Positions 1-5,919 of a DNA stretch of 9,974 nucleotides are shown here, piece by piece. The first letter of the stretch is position 1; each line of letters begins with the position of its first letter. The position numbers and the translations under genes were made by a program. The notes under the pieces were generated by a model. It searched no databases. It saw only the letters and a list, made by a program, of their open reading frames with translations, and was not told the origin of the DNA. The stretch comes from Gammaproteobacteria bacterium (lineage in GTDB: Bacteria; Pseudomonadota; Gammaproteobacteria; Francisellales; CACEW01): NCBI GenBank assembly GCA_028282045.1, contig JANQIS010000099.1, forward strand, positions 1 through 9,974. The letters run 5' to 3'.

Positions 1-185
1 ACCGTGAAAATGCCCATACTACAGGCGAAAAAGTTTCCTGACAATTTAGCCAGTAATGTTTGTTTTTTTATTTGGCTTGTGTTTAGGATTAAGCCCTAAC
101 GTAGCCAAACTCCTTCAGCGCTTTAAGCCACCTAGGGGCATTGCGATAAATATTAACATGTCTTGGAGTGTTTTGTCGTTGCAAC
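1..185. other. Upstream stretch with no supportable gene
   Basis: No gene can be called here. Two plus-strand frames are open at the left edge. One ends at a TGA at 39-41 with a hydrophilic tail (RENAHTTGEKVS). The other ends at a TAA at 97-99 with a hydrophobic tail. Either could be the 3' end of an upstream gene, but neither tail is recognisable. On the minus strand an ATG at 17-15 could open a divergent gene running off the window, but it has no visible ribosome binding site. In E. coli the neighbour of zapG is a divergent zapE, which is why that possibility is noted. Only weak stems of about 5 bp are seen (for example 83-87 with 95-99), so no terminator is called. Confidence 0.4.
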
Positions 186-214
186 CTGACATCACGTCAC
201 AATGGCTTTATAAT
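186..214 (+). promoter_or_regulatory. Sigma70-type promoter of zapG
   Basis: A -35 box CTGACA (186-191, five of six consensus bases) and a perfect -10 box TATAAT (209-214) are separated by exactly 17 bp. Transcription would start near 221, giving a leader of about 22 nt before the zapG start at 243. This is the best promoter match in the window and suggests constitutive housekeeping expression. Confidence 0.75.
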
Positions 215-232
215 AACACTATATCTATAAAA

Positions 233-237
233 AAGGA
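233..237 (+). promoter_or_regulatory. Ribosome binding site that decides the zapG start
   Basis: The sequence AAGGA lies 5 nt before the ATG at 243. An in-frame ATG at 237 also exists but overlaps this Shine-Dalgarno sequence and has nothing suitable upstream. The second ATG is therefore preferred, which shortens the protein by two residues. Confidence 0.6.
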
Positions 238-242
238 TGGAT

Positions 243-632
243 ATGAGCACAGCACTGGCGGTAGTAATTGCATTGTTGATTGGTGTGGTGATTGGCTTTG
301 TCGTAGGCTGGGTAACGTTTAAACAACGAGGTCTGGATAAGCAGTTGGAGCACGAATTGCAACAGACACGTAAGAACTTTCAGGAATATCAATCTGAAGT
401 GGCAACCCATATTAGCCGTACCGCTGATTTGTTGGGTAAAATTCAAGAAACCTATGAAACTGTGCAAGAGCATGTATTTAGCGGCGCACAGCGTTTAAAT
501 TTGGATAGTACACGCCAATCCTTATTGCAGCCGACAGCGCATTATATCGATCATCAATCTTTGAGCGCGGGTGAGTCTGGCCATAAAACGATTGAAACCC
601 ACTCGCAACCACCTAAGGATTATGCAGGTTAA
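243..632 (+). CDS. zapG: ZapG/YhcB-family (DUF1043) cell-envelope and division protein
   Basis: This is a 129-residue inner-membrane protein of the YhcB/ZapG family, which in E. coli links the divisome with envelope growth. One N-terminal membrane helix (about residues 3-24, rich in V, I, G and A) is followed by a charged coiled-coil-like segment (about 30-80) containing the family-like stretch EYQSEVATHISRTADLLGKI. E. coli has EYREELVSHFARSAELLDTM at the same place. After a low-complexity tail the protein ends in PPKDYAG, matching the conserved PRDY-type motif near the family C terminus. The length is close to the 132 residues of E. coli YhcB. The start at 243 rather than 237 is chosen from the position of AAGGA. 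The gene has its own strong promoter and no clear terminator behind it, so some read-through into the next gene is possible. Family assignment is strong; the precise division role is inferred from the family. Confidence 0.88.
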   Translation: MSTALAVVIALLIGVVIGFVVGWVTFKQRGLDKQLEHELQQTRKNFQEYQSEVATHISRTADLLGKIQETYETVQEHVFSGAQRLNLDSTRQSLLQPTAHYIDHQSLSAGESGHKTIETHSQPPKDYAG

Positions 633-696
633 TAAAAGCTTAACATTTCTAAACAGAATATAAAACATAATTAAATTTCAGTCATAACATTCGCTT

Positions 697-702
697 TATA
701 AT
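697..702 (+). promoter_or_regulatory. Candidate -10 box upstream of the PAP2 gene
   Basis: A perfect TATAAT lies in the AT-rich gap after zapG, but no convincing -35 box sits 16-18 bp upstream. If used, transcription would start near 709. That would make the upstream in-frame ATG at 701 untranslatable and supports the start at 734. The call rests on the -10 alone. Confidence 0.35.
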
Positions 703-733
703 GACTAATCTATTTTATAGGGATGTCGGCATT

Positions 734-1672
734 ATGAGGCAATATTCTGTTCATTTTATTTATTCCATTATGGCACTTTTGCTATTGGTTACCATTGAAT
801 GGCTAATCTATATTGCCGCCTGTTCTAATGTCCACGCACCGTCTTGGGCTTGGATCAAGGGCACGCAACAACTAAATGTCTGTGCCCTGGGGATACTTCT
901 TATCGTACTGGGTGTGGCCTTTTTAAAGAAATTTGAAGCCAATTTCTATGCCATAAAAATAAGGCAATCGGCATTGATTAGTATCTGTTTTTTGATCGCA
1001 TTAATGTTGACCGGATCTTATGTTGCCTTTTTGCCAATGACCCCGCATAGCCTGATCAACCCTGAGCTGAAAGCGTTTGATGCATTTTTCGGTATTGATA
1101 GTATGGGAATCTTCAGATACGTCAGTAAGCACGCTCCCGCTTTAATGAATGCCTGTTTTCATGTTTATTATTTCCTCGAGAAGGCGGCTGTATTGACTGT
1201 GGTCGCACTACCTCTTTTCAACTTTAAAGAAGCCAAACGTCTGTTACAGATTTATCTTATCTCATTATTATTGGTGATACCCTTTTATTATTTTTTCCCT
1301 TCTTTTGGGCCGGTGATTCTTGATGATGATCATCACAATATATTGGCACAAATTGTCAAATCTGCTTATTTGGCTACCAGGGTGCAGCATGTGGTACATG
1401 GCTCGGCTGTAGTGGCATTTCCTTCTTACCACGTTATGATTGCATTCCTTATGGCTTATGGCTGGCGACAAGTTCCCATCATGCGCATCTATGCAGCACT
1501 ATATGCTATTGCATTATGTATTTCGGTCATTGTGGTAGCGGAACATTATTTTGCTGATGTCTTAGGGGCGATGGCATTTTTTGCTTTGTCACTGGGTATA
1601 TTGATATTGTTTGAGCGTCAATACAAATATGGCTGTATACCACGCATTTGTTATAAAACCCAACTCGCGTGA
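734..1672 (+). CDS. PAP2_3 (Aur1/Ipt1-like) membrane phosphatase or phosphotransferase
   Basis: This 312-residue, very hydrophobic protein has about six to seven membrane helices. It carries two of the three signature motifs of the PAP2 acid-phosphatase superfamily: PSYH (230-233) and EHYFADVLGA (270-279). By family knowledge, H233, H271 and D275 would form the active site at the membrane's outer face. The stretch YYFFPSFGPV (185-194) and the absence of the classical first motif KxxxxxxRP fit the Aur1/Ipt1-like PAP2_3 subfamily, which includes phosphoinositol transferases and lipid phosphatases. The likely substrate is a lipid or polyprenyl phosphate, but it cannot be read from the sequence. 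An ATG at 701 would add 11 residues but lacks a ribosome site and overlaps a TATAAT. The ATG at 734 follows AGGGA (719-723) and begins just before the first helix. The neighbouring GT-C-like transferase suggests joint work in lipid-linked sugar transfer (inference). Confidence 0.8.
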   Translation: MRQYSVHFIYSIMALLLLVTIEWLIYIAACSNVHAPSWAWIKGTQQLNVCALGILLIVLGVAFLKKFEANFYAIKIRQSALISICFLIALMLTGSYVAFLPMTPHSLINPELKAFDAFFGIDSMGIFRYVSKHAPALMNACFHVYYFLEKAAVLTVVALPLFNFKEAKRLLQIYLISLLLVIPFYYFFPSFGPVILDDDHHNILAQIVKSAYLATRVQHVVHGSAVVAFPSYHVMIAFLMAYGWRQVPIMRIYAALYAIALCISVIVVAEHYFADVLGAMAFFALSLGILILFERQYKYGCIPRICYKTQLA

Positions 1673-1677
1673 GTTGG
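1660..1677 (+). repeat. Perfect 7-bp inverted repeat across the PAP2 stop codon
   Basis: CCAACTC (1660-1666) and GAGTTGG (1671-1677) form a perfect stem with a GCGT loop. The stem covers the TGA stop at 1670-1672. No T-run follows, so it is at best a weak or protein-dependent terminator. It could also protect mRNA 3' ends or attenuate transcription into the next gene, which begins 60 bp downstream. Confidence 0.45.
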
Positions 1678-1708
1678 TTAACGATGGGAAACATCTGTAA
1701 GCGTTGAT

Positions 1709-1725
1709 TATAATGAGGGAGGGGG
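1709..1725 (+). promoter_or_regulatory. Strong ribosome binding site, with possible -10 box, before the GT-C gene
   Basis: AGGGAGGGGG (1716-1725) ends 7 nt before the ATG at 1733 and is an unusually purine-rich Shine-Dalgarno sequence that fixes the start. A perfect TATAAT (1709-1714) directly precedes it, but no good -35 box is found. Transcription from it would begin inside the ribosome site, so the promoter role is doubtful and co-transcription with the PAP2 gene is as likely. Confidence 0.5.
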
Positions 1726-1732
1726 CTTAAAA

Positions 1733-3694
1733 ATGCTTACATTGAAAACTACTGCTGCTCGCATAACGGCTATAACACTGGTGATAATTGCTATGGTGTT
1801 TACGTTGGCTGTTTATCTACAAATCCAAGTCTTACAACTATCACTGAACTGGGACAGTTTATGGTTACTGCATTGTGCATCGGCCATATTGCAAGGGAAG
1901 CAATATTATTATGATTTCATGGAAACCAACCCTCCCTTGATTATGTTTTTTTACATGCCGGCTTTGGGGGTTGGTGCCTTACTGGGGGTAACAGACTATC
2001 TAGGTTTGCTAATTTATCTTTTTGTACTGATTGGCATTGTTTTGTACATTGCTTATCGTTTATTGCATCGCATAATGCCATCGCAACCTGTTTTAGTTAG
2101 CCTGTTACTGATTGCAATGGCTATTATTCTTATCATAGTGCCATTTTTTTGGTTTGGAGAACGTGAGCACTGTGCTGTGATATTAGTTATTCCATATTTG
2201 CTCTCTACAATAGCGCGCTTGTCCGGGGTGAAAATCAATCGATACGAGGGTGTGTTATATGGCCTGTTTGCCGGTATCGGATTTCTGATTAAACCGTATT
2301 TCATCATGCCGCTCATTTTAGTTGAAGCATATTACCTGATCAAAAAGCGCAAATTGCGCCATTATTGGCGTACGGAAATTATCGTGATTGGCATGATATC
2401 AATCATATATGCATGCATTATTATTTTTTATTTTCCGGCTTATTATCAAAAACTTATCCCTTTTTTAGGGCCATTATATTTACCCCTTAATAACCATATT
2501 GGCTTTGTTACGATGTGGGGGTATCGATTCACATTGTTATCAATATTCAGTTTAGCACTGATAAGTTATTATTTATTGATGCGGCGTGATGGCGACGGTA
2601 GTAAAGTATTTTTTAGTGTTTTCTCTCTGGCGGCAATTGGTTTTTTGATTGCCTATGGGTTGGGTGAGAGACCTTGGTTTTACCATGTTTATCCGGCAAT
2701 GGTGCTGACGTTGATACCATTGATTTGGATATTGTGGGACATTTATCATACGCTCACTGCTGCACAACGTGGTGCAGTAACCATTTTTATCATTGGTCTG
2801 CTTGGCACGCTATACCTATATCAGAATTCAATGCTTTATCTGCCTGCCTGGATAGGCGTTGGCACGGCTTTTATTATTAGCCTGTTGTATGGCTTCATTG
2901 CTAAACGGCTAAAATTAGCACTATTGCTATTTATATTTGCCACCACCTCGCTTTTGTTTATGAATTTTGCCAGTGCTGGCTTTATATTTTCATACCCTAT
3001 ACTGTCTCAGTTATTGATACCCGTGACTATTAGTCTGCTCAGTTGGCTATTTTGTGCCAAAATAGCAAGGCTGGCGCCTTTACGTACAGCAATGCCACCG
3101 GTTTATAAATTAATAGTCGTTGTATTTTGCGTGGCGTTTATTGCCGTACAATTATGTTATGCTCAGTTCGATAGTCAGATCCATCTTGATGTTGCAAATA
3201 AAAAAATAGAAAGTTTGGCTAAGTTTGCCAAAGAGAATATAGAAAATAAAAATTTACTAGTGCTCTTAAACAATATGATGGCATACAATATTGCTTACAC
3301 GTCTAACCTCAAGCAAACTTACTTAACATCGCGGTTTCCAACACTTTTGGTTGTTGTTCCGGGATTAATAAAACTACAACAAGAAGGGAAACTGAAACAA
3401 TACCATCAATTACGTAAAGAATTTTTTGATATTATGATGACCGATATCCACAAAAAACCACCGGCATATGTGATCATAGATAAAAGTCCGGTAACTGCGT
3501 TCGTTGTTAATAATCAACACTTTAAAGGCAAGATAATATACTCCAGTTTACTCAAGTTTATGCGTTCATCACCACGCTTTAAAGCGTTTATTGATCAGTG
3601 TCAGCCGGTTAAGACACAGGACAAATATTTTTTAATATTACATTGTCCGTCCTCTGGTAAGCAACTACAACCTTCAGCCCCGTTGATGGATTAA
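1733..3694 (+). CDS. GT-C-like polytopic membrane glycosyltransferase
   Basis: This 653-residue protein has about 13-15 predicted membrane helices (residues 10-475) and a soluble C-terminal domain of about 175 residues. The layout is typical of GT-C glycosyltransferases (GT39/GT83-like), which use polyprenyl-phosphate sugars on the periplasmic side. The first outside loop contains NWDSLW (39-44), whose D41 is the natural candidate for the family's catalytic acidic residue. It continues with YYYDFMETNPPLIMFFYMP (58-76), a pattern common in bacterial family-39-like proteins. Further loop motifs are FWFGEREHC (139-147) and GLGERPWFYHVYP (309-321). The C-terminal domain holds VIIDKSP (580-586) and looks like the extracytoplasmic domain of these enzymes. 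The acceptor is unknown; LPS, a lipid or a protein are all possible. The start follows an AGGGAGGGGG ribosome site. The upstream PAP2 gene lies 60 bp away on the same strand. The TAA stop overlaps the stop of the opposing Nif3 gene. Fold-level call is good; specificity is unassigned. Confidence 0.72.
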   Translation: MLTLKTTAARITAITLVIIAMVFTLAVYLQIQVLQLSLNWDSLWLLHCASAILQGKQYYYDFMETNPPLIMFFYMPALGVGALLGVTDYLGLLIYLFVLIGIVLYIAYRLLHRIMPSQPVLVSLLLIAMAIILIIVPFFWFGEREHCAVILVIPYLLSTIARLSGVKINRYEGVLYGLFAGIGFLIKPYFIMPLILVEAYYLIKKRKLRHYWRTEIIVIGMISIIYACIIIFYFPAYYQKLIPFLGPLYLPLNNHIGFVTMWGYRFTLLSIFSLALISYYLLMRRDGDGSKVFFSVFSLAAIGFLIAYGLGERPWFYHVYPAMVLTLIPLIWILWDIYHTLTAAQRGAVTIFIIGLLGTLYLYQNSMLYLPAWIGVGTAFIISLLYGFIAKRLKLALLLFIFATTSLLFMNFASAGFIFSYPILSQLLIPVTISLLSWLFCAKIARLAPLRTAMPPVYKLIVVVFCVAFIAVQLCYAQFDSQIHLDVANKKIESLAKFAKENIENKNLLVLLNNMMAYNIAYTSNLKQTYLTSRFPTLLVVVPGLIKLQQEGKLKQYHQLRKEFFDIMMTDIHKKPPAYVIIDKSPVTAFVVNNQHFKGKIIYSSLLKFMRSSPRFKAFIDQCQPVKTQDKYFLILHCPSSGKQLQPSAPLMD

Positions 3695-4449
3695 GCAGGG
3701 TTATCAATATCCACAAAAGTTACCTTCACAGCAAATTGCTCAGACAAGTGCTGTCCCAGTGCCTCAATGCCATAACGTTCAGTGGCGTGATGACCGGCAG
3801 CAATGTAGTGCACACCAAGTTCACGAGCAGCATGTACAGTTTGCTCTGAGATCTCACCGGATAGATAAGCATCAACACCGGATCTGGCAGCACTTTCAAT
3901 ATAATTTTGTGCACCACCAGTGCACCAGGCAATGGTTTCAATCGGGTGATCACCTGCCTCGATAGTCAGTGGGCGACGCCCGAGATGTTTGCAAACATGA
4001 GTAGCAAAATCGGCTAATGACATAGGCTTCTCGAGCATCCCTTGCCAGATCAATCCGGGAGGTTGACTGGCAACCGTGCCGGTGGCTTTGAAATGGAGCT
4101 GATAAGCTAGTTGGGCGTTATTACCTAAATGTTCATGCATGTCCAAAGGCAAGTGGTAGCCAAGCAGGTTAATATCATGTGCCAGCAAGGCTTTGATACG
4201 GCGCTGCTTCATACCGGTGATCGGCAGCGCTTCACCTTTCCAAAAGTAACCGTGATGCACCAAGATAGCATCGGCTTTTTCGGCAATTGCCTGATCAATG
4301 AGCGCCTGACAAGCTGTCACACCTGTGATGATATGCTCAATCTCTGCTTTGCCCTCAACCTGCAATCCGTTGGGTGCATAATCACTGATATTATTGGCAT
4401 CAAGTAAGATATTGCAGTAATCCACCAAATGATCGCGCGCGACTATCAT
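3691..4449 (-). CDS. ybgI: Nif3-like dinuclear metal centre protein (YbgI/DUF34 family)
   Basis: This 252-residue protein closely matches the YbgI family (E. coli YbgI is 247 residues), which forms hexameric toroids with a two-metal site. The metal ligands are all visible: the HH pair in VHHGYFWKG (H65/H66), D103 in GYHLPLDMH, and H220 with E224 in AAGHHATERYG. CTGGAQNY (176-183) and DAYLSGEISEQ (193-203) are further conserved family blocks. The biochemical role of the family is not settled; a metal-dependent hydrolase or metal-handling function has been proposed. The gene follows the FAD oxidoreductase with a 3-bp gap. Its ribosome site AGGGGGA (4462-4456 on the minus strand) starts inside the end of that gene, so the two are probably translationally coupled. 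At its 3' end it shares TTAA with the opposing GT-C gene. Family call is secure; cellular function is uncertain. Confidence 0.92.
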   Translation of the reverse strand: MIVARDHLVDYCNILLDANNISDYAPNGLQVEGKAEIEHIITGVTACQALIDQAIAEKADAILVHHGYFWKGEALPITGMKQRRIKALLAHDINLLGYHLPLDMHEHLGNNAQLAYQLHFKATGTVASQPPGLIWQGMLEKPMSLADFATHVCKHLGRRPLTIEAGDHPIETIAWCTGGAQNYIESAARSGVDAYLSGEISEQTVHAARELGVHYIAAGHHATERYGIEALGQHLSEQFAVKVTFVDIDNPA

Positions 4450-4452
4450 GGT

Positions 4453-5778
4453 TCATCCCCCTGCCAGTGCTTTAGTTTGTAGTGATGGCAGAAAGCCTTG
4501 CGGGTCATATTTTTGTTTTAATTTGCTATAGCCTTTGCCGTTATAGATAGTATTGAACTCATCTTCATCAATAAAAGTAGAGGAATAGAGCATTTTCAAG
4601 CCGCCCAAGTCAAAGCATTGGCGGTCCATAATCTTGGTGTAATAGAATGGCTCATCATCTTTGGGGCGCGGTGTTAAACAATAACAGCCCAGATTGAAAT
4701 ACAGGGTGTTCGCTTTGAGAGGATAAATTGTTGGTTGGTGAGGGGTTTTGATTGGCAGTGCTACCCATGGTTGGTCATGCAGGTTAACTTGCTCCAGGGC
4801 AAAATCAATTAACGCCTGCGCTTTATCCCAGGGGACTTCCCAGTCCTGGATTAGTTGTTCTGTACCATCATCACTATTGCGCTTTAAACGCTCCAGCCAG
4901 CGATTTTTTATTGCGCAATAGCGGTTGTAAAACTTTGAGCTACGCAGGGGGATTGGCGCAAATTTGCGAAACCATTTATAAAATCCGGTTTCCGGCACAT
5001 TCCAAAACCAATCAGGATCATAACGGAAGATATAATCTTTAGTGCGTAGAAACAGTGTGGCATCCTGACGCAGTAATTTATAATAGATAGTGCGAAAAAT
5101 ATTTTCCACCCTGGGAGCATCATCAACTAACTCTGCCGTAGTGAGGTAAAATTCTTCCTTGTTAAAGAACAAACCTTCGACAAACTCATGGTTTTGTGCC
5201 ACCGCCTGTTGCATGGCAGCCAGATAAGTTTTGCTATCGTGATAGCGCTTGTTCGTTACTTTAACAAATGGTTTGGCCGCTACCAGCTCAATCACCGCTC
5301 GTAAAATATAACCCAAACTGCCATAGGAATTGGGCAAGGCGTGGAATAAATCAGCATATTCATTGTCAGCACGACAGGTCACAATGCGCCCATCTCCCAG
5401 CAGGACATCAGCTTCCACCAGCATATCGTGGACAAATCCATAACGCGCACAGCTTGATTCAATACCAATGCCCACAGTGGCGCCACCGATGGTAATGTGC
5501 TTGAGCTCAGGAGATACCTTGGGTAGTAAGCCATGGGCTAACGTCGCATCAACTACCGTCTCAATCGTGGCCAGACCTTCGACTTGGGCTGTCATGGCTT
5601 GAGTATCGATATGTAGCACATGATGAAAATCAGCTAAAGAAATGCTATTGGAGTGAGAGGTGCGCGCAGTGTAGCGAAACAGGTTTGATGTAGTGCCTTT
5701 TTTCAAACGAAAGGGTGGTTTAACATCTTTTAGTGTTGCTTGTAGTTGCTTGAGGCGTTGTTGATAAGGTTTGTACAT
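4453..5778 (-). CDS. DHCR24-like FAD-binding oxidoreductase
   Basis: This 441-residue protein belongs to the PCMH-type FAD-linked oxidase superfamily and resembles delta(24)-sterol reductase (DHCR24/Diminuto). The FAD domain spans about residues 25-165, with the flavin-binding block IGGATVGIGIESS (97-109) followed by CARYG, and NSYGSLGY (150-157). Human DHCR24 has GGLIMGTGIESSSHKYG at the same place. HEFVEGLFF (197-205) and the C-terminal LKMLYSSTFIDEDEF (394-408) also match DHCR24 blocks. No membrane anchor is evident. The family reduces isolated carbon-carbon double bonds of lipids with a reduced nicotinamide cofactor. Since bacteria rarely make such sterols and the gene is divergent from cfa, a modified acyl chain is a plausible substrate. 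This is the arrangement expected of a TmsA/BfaA-type enzyme that reduces 10-methylene to 10-methyl fatty acids (inference). It is the first gene of a two-gene operon with the Nif3 gene. No clear ribosome site precedes the ATG. Confidence 0.85.
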   Translation of the reverse strand: MYKPYQQRLKQLQATLKDVKPPFRLKKGTTSNLFRYTARTSHSNSISLADFHHVLHIDTQAMTAQVEGLATIETVVDATLAHGLLPKVSPELKHITIGGATVGIGIESSCARYGFVHDMLVEADVLLGDGRIVTCRADNEYADLFHALPNSYGSLGYILRAVIELVAAKPFVKVTNKRYHDSKTYLAAMQQAVAQNHEFVEGLFFNKEEFYLTTAELVDDAPRVENIFRTIYYKLLRQDATLFLRTKDYIFRYDPDWFWNVPETGFYKWFRKFAPIPLRSSKFYNRYCAIKNRWLERLKRNSDDGTEQLIQDWEVPWDKAQALIDFALEQVNLHDQPWVALPIKTPHQPTIYPLKANTLYFNLGCYCLTPRPKDDEPFYYTKIMDRQCFDLGGLKMLYSSTFIDEDEFNTIYNGKGYSKLKQKYDPQGFLPSLQTKALAGG

Positions 5779-5807
5779 AAATTCAATGAAAATATCACCG
5801 TTGCTTC

Positions 5808-5836
5808 ACTCTAGCGTGCTCATTACGTTTGTTCAA
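5808..5836 (-). promoter_or_regulatory. Promoter of the oxidoreductase-Nif3 operon
   Basis: Read on the minus strand, a -35 box TTGAAC (5836-5831) and a -10 box TAGAGT (5813-5808) are 17 bp apart, each matching four of six consensus bases. Transcription would start near 5801, giving a leader of about 22 nt. It lies back to back with the cfa promoter; the two -35 boxes are 13 bp apart. Confidence 0.5.
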
Positions 5837-5849
5837 CATTGTAACTGAA

Positions 5850-5878
5850 TTGAGCCGGCTCGAGTGATCATCTAAAAT
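5850..5878 (+). promoter_or_regulatory. Promoter of cfa
   Basis: A -35 box TTGAGC (5850-5855) and a -10 box TAAAAT (5873-5878) are 17 bp apart. The -10 is preceded directly by C (5872), a feature favoured by sigma S, and cfa is partly RpoS-dependent in E. coli; applying that here is inference. The start point would be near 5885, with a leader of about 35 nt that lacks an obvious Shine-Dalgarno sequence. Confidence 0.55.
5852..5870. promoter_or_regulatory. Palindrome cluster in the cfa promoter spacer (possible operator)
   Basis: Three perfect palindromes follow one another: GAGCCGGCTC (5852-5861), CTCGAG (5859-5864) and TGATCA (5865-5870). They fill the spacer between the -35 and -10 boxes of cfa and lie next to the -35 box of the divergent operon. 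Protein binding here could control both directions. No known operator consensus is recognised, so this is a positional inference. Confidence 0.35.
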
Positions 5879-5919
5879 GCTTCCATCTGAAAACTAGCGT
5901 TGATATAGCATCACCCACT

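Noticed and set aside
83..139. Weak stems near the left edge (TTAGG with CCTAA; CCCTA with TAGGG) as a terminator
   Set aside because: The stems are only about 5 bp, one has a very long loop, and no T-run follows.
56..322. Plus-strand 88-codon open frame overlapping the zapG promoter and start
   Set aside because: It covers the strong promoter and the first part of zapG in another frame, and its translation resembles no family.
701..733. Upstream ATG extension of the PAP2 protein
   Set aside because: No ribosome site precedes it, it overlaps a perfect TATAAT, and the later ATG at 734 has AGGGA in front and begins right before the first helix.
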